The notes: generated from the sequence alone by a model not told the origin. DNA of 64,000 nt from JBECKS01 sp964557005 (GCA_964557005.1 CAZKYI010000005.1:124001-188000), one strand, 5' to 3'. Shown: positions 17,677 through 26,976, numbered from the stretch's first letter. Program-made: numbers and translations.

Positions 17677-18966
17677 GTGAGCGAGATGCAATTATTGGTT
17701 CCTGATATTGGCGGTGATGACAGCAGCGCCGAGGTGATTGAAATTCTGTTTAAGGAAGGTGCTGCCTTGAACAAGGAAGATATTGTGGTGGTGCTTGAAT
17801 CCGACAAGGCTACCATGGAAATCCCCTGTGAGCAGGCAGGCGTAGTGAAGCAGTTGTTAGTGAAGCTGGGCGATCAGGTGAAAACGGGTGATGTACTTGC
17901 CTTGATTGCAACGGCCAAAGTAGGTGAAGCAAGTGCTGTACCTGTTGCACCTGTTGAAAAAGTAGCAGAAAAAGCAGTAGCGCAAGTCGCGAAAACACCT
18001 GTGTTAGAAAAAGCAGCACCTGCGCCGCAACCCGTTCGTGTGCAGGATGCCAGTTATCGAAACCCGAATGTTCATGCAGGGCCTGCGGCGAGACGTTTGG
18101 CACGGGAATTGGGTGTTGATTTGTCCTTGGTTAAACCTAGTGGCCCCAAAGAGCGTGTGCTCAAAGATGATATCAAGGCCTTTGTCAAAAATTATTTGAG
18201 CAAAGGTGGTGCTGGAAATGCGAACGCGATGTTTGCTTTTGAATTGCCCGAAGTGGATTTTTCAAAATTTGGTGCTATAGAAAAACAGAAACTCACACGC
18301 ATTAAAAAAGTCAGTGCCAAAAACTTAAGCCGTTCATGGCTCACCATTCCGCATGTCACGCAATTTGATGAAGCAGACATCACCGAACTGGAAGCATTCA
18401 GACAAAAACACAAAGATGCACTGAAAAAGCAGGGTGTGAATCTAACGCCATTGGCTTTTCTGGTGAAGGCGTGTGCCAATACGCTGTTGGAATTCCCTGC
18501 TTTTAACGCTTCGCTTGATCACAGTGGTGAACATTTAATTCTCAAAAGATATGTTCACATGGGCGTGGCGGTCGATACCGACGAAGGTTTGGTGGTGCCT
18601 GTGATTCGTGATGCCAATCAGAAATCGGTTTCAGACATTGCCAAAGAGCTGGGCAATATCAGCGAAAAAGCGCGTAACAAAAAACTCATGCCGCAAGACA
18701 TGCAAGGTGCGTGTTTTTCAATTTCCTCATTAGGAGGAATTGGTGGTACAGCGTTCACACCGATTGTGAACTGGCCAGAGGTGGCGATTCTGGGTGTGTC
18801 ACGCTCGCAAATAAAACCTGTTTACGATGGCAAAAGCTTTCAGCCACGTTTAATGCTGCCGCTGTCCCTGTCTTACGATCACCGTGTGATTGATGGTGCT
18901 GCGGCTGCGCGTTTTTCGCGTTATCTGGCAGAACAATTAGCCAGCGAAACCTTGTTGAGTTTGTGA
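17677..18966 (+). CDS. aceF: Dihydrolipoamide acetyltransferase (PDH E2), single lipoyl domain
   Basis: A 429-aa E2 core protein. One N-terminal lipoyl domain (Lys in ESDKATMEIP, about residue 46) is followed by an Ala/Pro/Val-rich linker, a peripheral-subunit-binding domain (VHAGPAARRLARELGVDL), and the catalytic domain with DHRVIDGAAAARF. E. coli has three lipoyl domains and P. aeruginosa two, so this is a short form. The start is GTG with AGGGGG about 6 nt upstream. It is in an operon with aceE, and the adenosyltransferase gene begins 9 bp later. Confidence 0.97.
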   Translation: MSEMQLLVPDIGGDDSSAEVIEILFKEGAALNKEDIVVVLESDKATMEIPCEQAGVVKQLLVKLGDQVKTGDVLALIATAKVGEASAVPVAPVEKVAEKAVAQVAKTPVLEKAAPAPQPVRVQDASYRNPNVHAGPAARRLARELGVDLSLVKPSGPKERVLKDDIKAFVKNYLSKGGAGNANAMFAFELPEVDFSKFGAIEKQKLTRIKKVSAKNLSRSWLTIPHVTQFDEADITELEAFRQKHKDALKKQGVNLTPLAFLVKACANTLLEFPAFNASLDHSGEHLILKRYVHMGVAVDTDEGLVVPVIRDANQKSVSDIAKELGNISEKARNKKLMPQDMQGACFSISSLGGIGGTAFTPIVNWPEVAILGVSRSQIKPVYDGKSFQPRLMLPLSLSYDHRVIDGAAAARFSRYLAEQLASETLLSL

Positions 18967-18975
18967 TTTTTTTGC

Positions 18976-19581
18976 ATGAACGATAGCACACGCCAGCAAC
19001 GCCATAAGCAAGCCATGAAAACCAAAAAGGCGCTTGTTGATGCACGCATTGCTGCTGCACAAATGGATAAGGGTTTGCTGCTGGTGCTTACAGGCAATGG
19101 TAAGGGAAAAACCAGTTCGGCTTTTGGCACTGCTGTGCGCAGTCTCGGCTATGGTTACAAGGTTGCGATTGTGCAATTTATTAAAGGCGCGGGTGAATGT
19201 GGCGAGCGTAACTTTCTCGAAAGTCATGCTCTGGTGAGTTATGTGTGCATGGCAACGGGCTTCACCTGGGAAACACAGGACAGGGAAAGTGATACACAGG
19301 CCGCGCAAGCGGTGTGGCAACAGGCAAAAGTTTTTTTGCAAGATGACAGCATTCATCTGGTGGTGCTTGATGAGCTGACTTACATGCTCAAGTATGGTTA
19401 TTTGAATGCGGAAGAGGTATTTCAGTGTTTGAATCAGCGCCCAGTACAGCAGCATGTAATTGTTACGGGGCGTGCGGCATCACAGGCTTTGATTGCCTTG
19501 GCAGATACGGTGAGCGAGATTGCTGTGGTGAAACATGCCTTTGATGCAGGCGTGAAAGCGCAAAGGGGTATTGAGTGGTGA
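18976..19581 (+). CDS. cobO: Cob(I)yrinic acid a,c-diamide adenosyltransferase (CobO/BtuR)
   Basis: A 201-aa ATP:corrinoid adenosyltransferase that makes adenosylcobalamin forms. The Walker-A loop GNGKGKTSSAFG is at about residue 40-51, followed by VQFIKGAGECGERNF and VVLDELTYMLKYGYL, all family hallmarks. In organisms that only salvage B12 it activates imported cobinamide or cobalamin. It is 9 bp after aceF but faces the btuB-btuF unit convergently, so a salvage role is likely. No de novo corrin ring genes are present here. Confidence 0.95.
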   Translation: MNDSTRQQRHKQAMKTKKALVDARIAAAQMDKGLLLVLTGNGKGKTSSAFGTAVRSLGYGYKVAIVQFIKGAGECGERNFLESHALVSYVCMATGFTWETQDRESDTQAAQAVWQQAKVFLQDDSIHLVVLDELTYMLKYGYLNAEEVFQCLNQRPVQQHVIVTGRAASQALIALADTVSEIAVVKHAFDAGVKAQRGIEW

Positions 19582-19681
19582 AGTATGAGCAATAGCCTCT
19601 TCAATCTTCTTTAATTCTTGCCCTTGAAACTCGTTCGTTACACTCACTCAGACAGCCAAGGGCTGCGAATTTAAATAAGAT

Positions 19682-20548
19682 TTACGGGCTCTGGAATTGT
19701 GAAATTGCCTCACACAATGCTTGTTTCCCTTCAACAAGCCTTGGCCCAGGCCGCACCAGTAAATCAGGGTTGATGTAGACAAACGCCTGATTTTTTACCG
19801 CAGGAATACTCTGCCATTTCTCCCAAAAGTTTTTTTGCTCATTAACAGGCTGGCCACTGAGAATCACATCGGGCGCACGTTGTACCACTGCTTCAATGTT
19901 GACTTGTGGTGCGAGAATTTCCAGCTCGGCAAAAATATTTTCACCACCACACAGCTCAATGATTTCTGTCACAAAATGTTTACCATTCAGTGTCGTTAAT
20001 GGCTTGTTCCACACCTGATAAAACACTTTCACTTTTTTTTGAGGGTGAGTTTTAAGGCTTTGAATGTTGGCTTCAAAATTCTGGATTGCGCTGTGTGATG
20101 TTTCCGTTGCACCAAACATGCTTTCCAGCTTGCGCATGTTATCGAGAATCGTTTGTAAGGAAGCAGGTTCTGAATAAAAAAATGAAATCCCCATGGTTGA
20201 AAATTGTTTGGCTTGTTCAGGGTGAATGCCGCTGTACCAGCCCAGAATCAGATCAGGTTTTTGTTGCAAAATCGCTTCCATACTCAGGTTGTGCACGCTG
20301 CCCATGTTGGGTAAGTGCCTGATGGATTCAGGATAATCACTGGCCGAATCGCGTGCGACCAAACGCTGTTCATAGCCAAGATACACCATCAGTTCAGTGA
20401 GATGAGGTGCCAGACTAACAACGCGCTCAGGGGGTGTTTTAAAAACCAGTGTCTGGCCTGTGTCATCGATAACCGTGATTGCACTGAACAGCAGGGCAGG
20501 GAGCAGGCATAAACAAACGGATAAATAGCTTATGCCTGCCCGAATCAT
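19682..20548 (-). CDS. btuF: Periplasmic cobalamin-binding protein (BtuF-like)
   Basis: From the ATG at 20548 the product is 288 aa with an N-terminal signal segment (ISYLSVCLCLLPALLFSA). The mature part has the class III binding-protein start VIDDTGQTLVF and the motifs PERVVSLAPHLTELMVYLG and MEAILQQKPDLILGW. It would deliver B12 from BtuB to a BtuCD permease, which is not in this window. It begins 5 nt after the btuB stop. A longer reading from 20608 would overlap btuB and bury the signal peptide, so it is disfavoured. Neither start has a strong Shine-Dalgarno. A related siderophore-binding role cannot be fully excluded. Confidence 0.85.
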   Translation of the reverse strand: MIRAGISYLSVCLCLLPALLFSAITVIDDTGQTLVFKTPPERVVSLAPHLTELMVYLGYEQRLVARDSASDYPESIRHLPNMGSVHNLSMEAILQQKPDLILGWYSGIHPEQAKQFSTMGISFFYSEPASLQTILDNMRKLESMFGATETSHSAIQNFEANIQSLKTHPQKKVKVFYQVWNKPLTTLNGKHFVTEIIELCGGENIFAELEILAPQVNIEAVVQRAPDVILSGQPVNEQKNFWEKWQSIPAVKNQAFVYINPDLLVRPGPRLVEGKQALCEAISQFQSP

Positions 20549-20552
20549 CGGT

Positions 20553-22397
20553 TTAGAAAGTAATTTTGCTGCCAAGCGTAAAATTCGCTCTGTCTGCGTT
20601 GTAGCCATAAAGCTGTTGATATTCCTTATCCAACAAATTGTTAGCCTTCAGGTAAATAGCGGTATTTTCATTCAAACGATAATCCACTTTGGCATTGGCC
20701 AGCATAAATCCTGCAAGTTTTTCAGGCTTGCCGTCAAAATCCGCATCGACATCCAGACGCACACTTTCTCCATGTGCACCTAAACCTGCGATGAGTTTTC
20801 CTGCACCCACTTGCCCGAAATTGTAGTCCAGTTGAATGTTCACAACGCGTCTGGGTCTGCGTAACAACTCCTGATTCAGGCTTTCATTGGTGGCTTTGGT
20901 GTAGGTGACATTGCTGCTCAGGCTCAGTTGTTCAAATGCAATGTGATGGCTGAGTTCAAGCCCCTTGATTTCAACTTCTTCAAGATTCACCAGCCTGCCC
21001 GTGAATAACAACGGATCAACCACTTCATACACAATAAAATCCTCGATTTCATTTTTAAACACAGCCAGTTGAATCGCTCCCAGCTTCGATGTGCTTTTGA
21101 AACCCAGTTCAACATTTTCAGCGCTTTCTGGTTCAAGATCGGGATTGGGGATATACCAGGGTGAATACAGTTCATCAAAATCGGGTGCTTTAAATCCTGT
21201 ACCTACAGCAACATAGGGTGTGAATGCTTCATCAACTTTAAACTGATAACTTGCCTGATAGCTGGCATGTGTATCGAATTGTTCGTTGTCATCTTGTCTT
21301 AAATTCAAACTGAGCAAGTGTTTGTCGATGTGATATTGATTAAACACAAAAGCGGCCTTGTTATCGATGCTTTGTTTGAAGTTTGCCTGCTGTTCCCAGG
21401 TGTCTTTTGCATAATCCACACCGACAGCCAGTGACCAATGTGCATTGGCCTGAATCAGATTTTTTAATGAAAGCGTGCGATGTGTAAACACACTGAATTG
21501 GCCTGTGGGTGCAAGCAATTCATCTTTTTCCCTGCTTTCGTTTTGTGCTTCGCCAATATCCACTTGCACAAGCCAATCGGTGTTTACCTGATAATGATTC
21601 ACGACCTGCACGGTGTGGCCTTTGAAATCTGTGTAAGGGCGTGTGGATGCCGGGAAGGGATAACTATCATATTCAGTAATGCCTTTATGGCCTGTGGCAA
21701 TGAATTGTGTGTCCAGTGCATCGGTTGGTTTTAATTTGTAAACCACACTGGCACTTTCCAGCACAAAGCCATCGTCATCATTTTGGGTATCGACCACCAA
21801 TGTGTTGATGCCTTCGCTGCTTTTTCTTGAAAGATTAAATGAAAACTGTTCATTGCCTGATGAAAAAGCGGTGTATTGACTGCGATGGCTGGCCTGCTCA
21901 AGCGTCAAGGTATTTTGACTGGCTGTGCGTGTAATAATGTTAATCACGCCGCCAATCGCATCCGAACCATGCAGACTGGATTGTGGACCGCGAATAATTT
22001 CAATGCGTTCAACCTGATTCAAATCGAGATACTGTAATTGAACCGAACCGAGACTGGTTTTTTGTTGCTGTCCATTCACGAGAATGGCGGTGTGATTGGA
22101 TTCGCTGCCGCGCATGAATAAAGAAGTCTGGCTACCCACGCCCCCTGTTTGAACAAGGTTCAAGCCTGCTGTGCCTGCCAGCAGTTCAGGCAGGGAAGTG
22201 GCTGTGCTGTTTTCAATGTCCTTTCTGCTGATGACAGTCACTGCGCCTGCGATGTTATCGGTAGTGAGCGACTGCCTGCTTGCTGAAACGACCAGTGCTT
22301 CCATTTCGGTTGCCTGTGCATGCAGGGTTGTGGTTAGCAACAGTGTTGCAAGGTAAGAAAAAAATAAAACAAAAAAATAAAAATGGGGGAAGTGCAT
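20553..22397 (-). CDS. btuB: TonB-dependent vitamin B12 receptor BtuB
   Basis: A 614-aa outer-membrane receptor: signal peptide, TonB box near EALVVSA, plug domain (LPELLAGTAGLNLVQTGG ... IIRGPQSSLHGSDAIGGVIN), then a 22-strand-type barrel ending in the aromatic signature FTLGSKITF. The ATG at 22397 has GGAG 5 nt upstream; the longer frame adds nine residues without a site. A cobalamin riboswitch lies directly upstream, which ties the substrate to B12 rather than iron. btuF follows immediately. Confidence 0.95.
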   Translation of the reverse strand: MHFPHFYFFVLFFSYLATLLLTTTLHAQATEMEALVVSASRQSLTTDNIAGAVTVISRKDIENSTATSLPELLAGTAGLNLVQTGGVGSQTSLFMRGSESNHTAILVNGQQQKTSLGSVQLQYLDLNQVERIEIIRGPQSSLHGSDAIGGVINIITRTASQNTLTLEQASHRSQYTAFSSGNEQFSFNLSRKSSEGINTLVVDTQNDDDGFVLESASVVYKLKPTDALDTQFIATGHKGITEYDSYPFPASTRPYTDFKGHTVQVVNHYQVNTDWLVQVDIGEAQNESREKDELLAPTGQFSVFTHRTLSLKNLIQANAHWSLAVGVDYAKDTWEQQANFKQSIDNKAAFVFNQYHIDKHLLSLNLRQDDNEQFDTHASYQASYQFKVDEAFTPYVAVGTGFKAPDFDELYSPWYIPNPDLEPESAENVELGFKSTSKLGAIQLAVFKNEIEDFIVYEVVDPLLFTGRLVNLEEVEIKGLELSHHIAFEQLSLSSNVTYTKATNESLNQELLRRPRRVVNIQLDYNFGQVGAGKLIAGLGAHGESVRLDVDADFDGKPEKLAGFMLANAKVDYRLNENTAIYLKANNLLDKEYQQLYGYNADRANFTLGSKITF

Positions 22398-22439
22398 AAA
22401 TGCTCCGATGTACCCGCCGTACATAATTGAGTTAAAGAA

Positions 22440-22625
22440 AGTACAGGCCGGTATCCGGGCTTACGACGTTCGGCTTGCATTTCTTGAAGATGTTTAGCCT
22501 TCCCAAAAAAAATTCAGTGGCAGCACATCAAAATGCAAGCTCATCGCTTACCGTTGCGGGGGCAGCGCCATATGGCTTCCCGTTTAACCATTCAAGTGAA
22601 TGGCACCTGTGGCGCGCAGTGTAAT
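22440..22625 (-). ncRNA. Cobalamin (AdoCbl) riboswitch of btuB
   Basis: Read on the minus strand, the leader holds CACAGGTGCC, then GGGAAGCC, the core GCCCCCGCAACGGTAAG, and the 3' B12 box AGCCCGGATACCGGCC (about 22444-22461). These are in the order and spacing of class I cobalamin riboswitches. It ends about 45 nt before the btuB ATG, where it can mask the ribosome binding site when B12 is bound. It should lower btuB-btuF expression when B12 is sufficient. Confidence 0.96.
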
Positions 22626-22666
22626 GCAAGCATGGATGGGAAAGAAGCAATAGCGCTTGAATTTTG

Positions 22667-23587
22667 CTAATAGCGCGCTTCAAATTTTTTAATAGTGTGA
22701 TAAACGGCGATGTTTTCAGGAACGGCAATGTTGAGGTGTTTGGCTTCATCACATAAATAGCCTTGAATAAAATCAATTTCACTGTGGCGCTGGTGTTTTG
22801 CATCCTGATACATGGAAGAAAAATTTTGCGCAGTGGCCTTGGCTACGCCTTTAACTGTATCAACACAGGATTGCCCTGCCATTAGCAAGCCTTTATGCAG
22901 CAGTATGGCATCGATTTCACGGCAAAGTTTTTCAAGGTGCTGTTCTCTTTCACCGTTATCCAGCAGTGCGCCATTTTTACATTGATAGATGACTGTTAGG
23001 GGATTGATGGCGCAGTTAATGGCAAGTTTCAACCAAAGCCGCTTGTGCATATCGGTATCGATTTGAAAATGTTCATGCGTGTTGTTCAGGCTTTCCACAA
23101 TGTGATTCAGAGTAGTCTGTTTGTTTTTGTTAGAATCCAGAAAACCGATAAAGGTTTCGCCTTCACCTGCATGTACCACATGATTCGGTGATACACGATA
23201 AGCACCATGTGTAGTGGTCGCATGCACAAGGTTGGTGTTTGGAAAGCGTTTGCCAAGCCACTGTGCATTGCCCATGCCGTTTTGCATTAACACCAGCGTG
23301 GCATTGTCTGCAATATCGAGCATGTTCACGGCAGCCTGTGTCTGGTGCGCCTTGGTGCAAATCAGCAGCTTTTCAATTTTTTTACACTGGCTGGCCAATA
23401 CACAGGTGATATTGGCTGTTCGTGTTTGGGTATTTTTTTCAATCAAAAAGGGAAGCGCTTTGGGCAAAGCGTGTTCGGCCAGTACAGAATCGGGTTTCAC
23501 TATCAGGTATGATTGTTTTGTTAGCCATGAAGCATACAGAATACCGATTGCACCTGCGCCGAGTATGTACCAGGGTTGCTGTGTCAT
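22667..23587 (-). CDS. panE: 2-dehydropantoate 2-reductase family protein (PanE/ApbA)
   Basis: A 306-aa NADPH-dependent ketopantoate reductase-type enzyme. The Rossmann motif ILGAGAIGILYASWL is at the N-terminus. VLMQNGMGN follows, and the catalytic Lys region KLAINCAINPLTVIYQCKNG sits in the C-terminal ApbA domain. It would reduce 2-dehydropantoate to pantoate for CoA synthesis, though paralogues with other substrates exist. It ends just upstream of the B12 riboswitch and follows the receiver gene by 9 bp on the same strand. Confidence 0.87.
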   Translation of the reverse strand: MTQQPWYILGAGAIGILYASWLTKQSYLIVKPDSVLAEHALPKALPFLIEKNTQTRTANITCVLASQCKKIEKLLICTKAHQTQAAVNMLDIADNATLVLMQNGMGNAQWLGKRFPNTNLVHATTTHGAYRVSPNHVVHAGEGETFIGFLDSNKNKQTTLNHIVESLNNTHEHFQIDTDMHKRLWLKLAINCAINPLTVIYQCKNGALLDNGEREQHLEKLCREIDAILLHKGLLMAGQSCVDTVKGVAKATAQNFSSMYQDAKHQRHSEIDFIQGYLCDEAKHLNIAVPENIAVYHTIKKFEARY

Positions 23588-23596
23588 TGGTGCATG

Positions 23597-24577
23597 TTAA
23601 AGCGAATGCGTTTCGTGGCCTTGCCAGTGGAAGGTGTCAATTTTTATTCCTGTATTGGTGGCATTGAGATGTTTTCTGGCCAGTTCAATTACAGTTTCAG
23701 GGCTGGGGTAACCGATGCTGCGGTTATCCACACCTACAAGGCTCATGGCAATTTTGAGCGTGATAAAACCCGCTTCGGTTTCGTAAGGTTTGAGATTCAC
23801 GCCATCAAGTATGCGTTTAAAAATTTTTCCTTCGCAAATACTCAAATCTTTCTGATGCTGAATCACACCGAATTCACTTTGCCCGACACGGGTTACTCCA
23901 TCGAGTGGTCGCACCAGTTGTTGTATGCGCGAGGCCACACTCACCAGCAGTTGATCGACCACCACTTTACGATACTGCTGTTTGATGCCGTTGAAACCTA
24001 CAATCGCAAAGTGCAAATAACACAAGGCACCACCACGCGATTCCACAAAATTGAGCACATCGGTGATGCGGGTGATGGCATATTTTTGATTACCGATTTT
24101 GGTAAGTGCATCAACCGTGTTGAGCATTTCCAGTTTGTGTTTGGCCACCATCAGCTCGCGATTTTTTCTAAGCAAACTGTTTTGTCTGAGCACCAGACGC
24201 GAAGCGGCCATGATTCTTGGAACCAGCTGTTCCTTCATGTGTGACTTGTTAATAAAATCATCGACTCCTGCATCAAAAGCGATGTTAAAACTTTCGCTGC
24301 CGTCTTTGGCGGTGAGCAGCAGGGTGTAGGTGTAAACACCTGCGGCTTCGTCTAATGCACGAATTCTGCGCGTGAGTTCCAGACCGTCCATTTCAGGCAT
24401 CATCCAGTCTGCCAAAAGAATATCAATCGAGCGCTCCTTGATGAGTTCCAAAGCTTCCAGCGCACTTTTTGCACAGCGAATATCTTTATAACCTGCTGCT
24501 GCAAGTGTTTTGGAAACGATGGCGCTGCTGAATTTGGTATCGTCAACAATGAGAATGGAAAGGGCAGTGATGTCCAT
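23597..24577 (-). CDS. Response regulator with degenerate GGDEF domain
   Basis: A 326-aa protein. An N-terminal receiver has the acidic pair in LIVDDTKF, the phosphoacceptor Asp in ILLADWMMPEMDG and the Thr-Ala in LLLTAKDG. A second domain has the length and layout of GGDEF (VDALTKIGNQKYAI ... TRVGQSEFGVI), but the signature GGDEF is replaced by GQSEF and the NR of the first motif by NQ. Cyclase activity is therefore unlikely; it may bind nucleotide or partners. It lies 9 bp ahead of panE. No kinase gene is adjacent. Confidence 0.8.
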   Translation of the reverse strand: MDITALSILIVDDTKFSSAIVSKTLAAAGYKDIRCAKSALEALELIKERSIDILLADWMMPEMDGLELTRRIRALDEAAGVYTYTLLLTAKDGSESFNIAFDAGVDDFINKSHMKEQLVPRIMAASRLVLRQNSLLRKNRELMVAKHKLEMLNTVDALTKIGNQKYAITRITDVLNFVESRGGALCYLHFAIVGFNGIKQQYRKVVVDQLLVSVASRIQQLVRPLDGVTRVGQSEFGVIQHQKDLSICEGKIFKRILDGVNLKPYETEAGFITLKIAMSLVGVDNRSIGYPSPETVIELARKHLNATNTGIKIDTFHWQGHETHSL

Positions 24578-24729
24578 TGGCTGGATTCTGGTTGAAATAC
24601 GAACTTAAAAGCGTTGGATTTTCAGGTATAGTGGGCGCTGTTTTTGTCGAGATGCGAGCGACACTAATCATATCAGCCGCATAATACAAGCGAACAATTC
24701 CGAAGCTACCGAAAATAAGGATAAACGCA

Positions 24730-26025
24730 TTGAACGAGCAAAGTCGTAACGAACTCGCTGCTGAACCAGATAAACAAAAAGCGCCCTGGTGGGTTTTAAG
24801 CAGCTATTTCGCAGAAGGTTTTCCCTATTACATTATGCGGGTGGCCATTCCGTATTTTCTCAAGAATGCGGGTTATTCCAATACAGTGAGCGGCATGGCT
24901 TCACTGGCTTTTACACCTTGGGCGTTCAAGGCGCTTTGGTCACCGCTGATTGATTTATATGCCACCAAACGACGCTGGATTGTTGCGCTGGAATTTGCGC
25001 TTGCAGGTATTTTTTTGTTGTTGGGCGTGTGGATGCTGCTGAACCCGAATGTGTCGCTGTCGGGCATGTGGGGCATTTCATTTTGGGTGTTGGTGTTTAC
25101 AGGCGCTTTGCTTTCGGCCACACAGGATATTGCCATTGATGCTGCCTACATTGAGAACCTGAAAGAAAAACAACAGGCCCTGTGGTCGGGCACGCGCGTT
25201 GCGGCTTATCGCGTTGCAATCATTGCAGGCAAGAGTGGCATTCTGGTGTTGGCGGGTGCTTATAGCTGGCATTTGGCAATGTTTGCAGCAGCGATTATTT
25301 TTTTATGCACGGCCTTGTTGCATGTAAAAATTCTGCCTGATGTTCAGTCACCACGACAACAGCGGCCTTCGGTGGTGAATGAGTTCAAGCAAAGCCTGAG
25401 CACCTTCTTGTTACGCGAAAAGGCGTGGTTGATTCTCGCCTTTGCTTTTTTCTACAAATTTGGTGATGCACTGTTATTTTCCATGAGCAATAATTTTCTT
25501 GATGATTTGGAAGTAGAAACTATTTACATCGGTGTGATTGGCAGCAGTGATTTATTGATGGCGATAGTCGGCGGTTTGTTTGGTGGTTGGCTGATTGCGA
25601 GATTTGGTATTGTGATTTGCCTGTTGCCCTTCGCTTTTATGATGAATGGCGCGAATCTGATTTATGCGTTCTATGCTTCCTTGAATCTCGATATTACTGC
25701 CATTAAACAAACTGCTTTTCTGGTAACAGGCATCGATCAATTTGCAGGTGGCATCGGTACCGCTGCCTATATGTTTGTGTTTATTGTGTTTTCCAGAGGC
25801 CAGCATTCTGCATCGCATTATGCGTTGCTCACTTCAATTATGGCGCTGGAAGTTTTGTTTGCTGCACCTGTTGGCGGTGTGATGGCCGACTGGTTTATTG
25901 CACAAGGCATGGGCTGGCAAATGTATTTTGTATTTTGTTTTATGATGAGCGTGCCAGGAATGATTGTGGCTGCGCTGTTGTTGTCACAGCTTGGGAAGTT
26001 GTCTGGGAACGACAGAAAAGTTTAG
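24730..26025 (+). CDS. AmpG-like MFS permease (PAT family)
   Basis: A 431-aa, 12-helix permease. The start SYFAEGFPYYIMRVAIPYFL resembles AmpG and related acetyl-CoA/muropeptide transporters, and ATQDIAIDAAYIENL matches the conserved ATQDIAxDA segment. AmpG imports anhydro-muropeptides for recycling, which fits the presence of ampD in this window. Other PAT-family substrates are possible. The start is TTG, with AAGG 9 nt upstream and no usable ATG before residue 37. Confidence 0.8.
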   Translation: MNEQSRNELAAEPDKQKAPWWVLSSYFAEGFPYYIMRVAIPYFLKNAGYSNTVSGMASLAFTPWAFKALWSPLIDLYATKRRWIVALEFALAGIFLLLGVWMLLNPNVSLSGMWGISFWVLVFTGALLSATQDIAIDAAYIENLKEKQQALWSGTRVAAYRVAIIAGKSGILVLAGAYSWHLAMFAAAIIFLCTALLHVKILPDVQSPRQQRPSVVNEFKQSLSTFLLREKAWLILAFAFFYKFGDALLFSMSNNFLDDLEVETIYIGVIGSSDLLMAIVGGLFGGWLIARFGIVICLLPFAFMMNGANLIYAFYASLNLDITAIKQTAFLVTGIDQFAGGIGTAAYMFVFIVFSRGQHSASHYALLTSIMALEVLFAAPVGGVMADWFIAQGMGWQMYFVFCFMMSVPGMIVAALLLSQLGKLSGNDRKV

Positions 26026-26038
26026 TTAGGGAAGATTG

Positions 26039-26887
26039 ATGCCTGATTTAACGACTTTATCGACTGCTGAGGTATTGGACAAATTACACCTTGTTACTCA
26101 CGAGGGAATTACTCGAGCTGCCTTGGTTCTGTTTGGTAAAGACCCTGCCAGATTTTATTCCAACCTGTTTGTGAAAATTGGTCGTTTTGGCGCTAGTGAT
26201 GTGGATTTGCGTTTTCAGGAACAATGCGAAGGGAACCTGATTCAGATACTGCCTGATGTCATAGAGCAATTAGAGAAAAAGTTTCTGATTAAGCCTGTGC
26301 GCTTTGAGGGTATTTATCGTATTGAGGAACTGGAATATCCCGTAGCTGCTTTGCGTGAAATGTTACTTAATGCTCTGGTACATAGAGATTACATGGGCAG
26401 CATGACCCAGTTGCGTGTTTATGACGACTATCTGGCTTTATGGAATGCAGGTGGTTTGCCCGTTGAGCTAAGCATTGAGGCTTTATTTCGGAAACACCGT
26501 TCAATTCCTCGCAACCCTTTGATTGCCGAGGTGTGCTACAGGGCGGGCTATATTGATTCCTGGGGCAGGGGCGTGGAAAAAATCGTGGAGGCTTGTGAGC
26601 AAGCAGGCTTGCCACAGCCCGGATTTACTGAAGCTTTTGGTGGTTTTGAGGTTGAAATACACAAAATGCCCAATCAGTTGGGTAATCAGTTGGGTAATCA
26701 GTTGGGTAATACCAAGTCGTTCATTCTGGAAGAAATGAGAAGGAACCCGAAAGTAACAGGCTCTCAGCTAGCTAAAATTTTGAATATGAGCACAACAGGG
26801 ATAGAAAAAAATATCAAACAGTTGCGACAAGAGGGATACATAACGCGCAAAGGTGGTACTAGAGGTGAGTGGGAGGTGCTGGAATGA
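26039..26887 (+). CDS. N-terminally truncated AlbA/HATPase-type regulator (RecG-like C-terminal family)
   Basis: A 282-aa protein corresponding to the C-terminal two thirds of the AlbA_2-HATPase_c_4 family, often annotated as ATP-dependent helicase RecG-like. It begins inside the spacer (THEGITRAALVLFGKDPARFY). The ATPase N-box is REMLLNALVHRDY and the later motif is SWGRGVEKIVEACEQAGLP. A GNQL repeat linker and a winged-helix C-terminus (VTGSQLAKILNMSTTGIEKN) follow. The usual N-terminal AlbA_2 domain of about 200 residues is missing, although AGGGAAG lies 5 nt before the ATG. It starts 13 bp after the permease. It is either a remnant or a short variant. Confidence 0.7.
   Translation: MPDLTTLSTAEVLDKLHLVTHEGITRAALVLFGKDPARFYSNLFVKIGRFGASDVDLRFQEQCEGNLIQILPDVIEQLEKKFLIKPVRFEGIYRIEELEYPVAALREMLLNALVHRDYMGSMTQLRVYDDYLALWNAGGLPVELSIEALFRKHRSIPRNPLIAEVCYRAGYIDSWGRGVEKIVEACEQAGLPQPGFTEAFGGFEVEIHKMPNQLGNQLGNQLGNTKSFILEEMRRNPKVTGSQLAKILNMSTTGIEKNIKQLRQEGYITRKGGTRGEWEVLE
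26672..26707 (+). repeat. Three perfect 12-bp tandem units coding (NQLG)3
   Basis: The unit AATCAGTTGGGT occurs three times in a row, in frame, in the linker between the ATPase-like and winged-helix parts. A multiple-of-three unit lets the linker change length by slippage without a frameshift. Confidence 0.9.
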
Positions 26888-26976
26888 CAAACTTTTCAGT
26901 GAAATCCCTGAACCTGATCAGGCTCAACAGTCCTAATCAGCATCTTTACCAGCACCCACTTGCCTCACCTGTTTAA

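Noticed and set aside
19582..19681. Terminator between cobO and btuF
   Set aside because: A GCCCTTG...CAAGGGC inverted repeat exists, but the loop is about 35 nt with no adjacent T tract, so it is not a convincing intrinsic terminator.
23576..24244. 222-codon open frame antisense to the receiver/GGDEF gene
   Set aside because: No family features, no ribosome site, and full overlap with a domain-supported gene.
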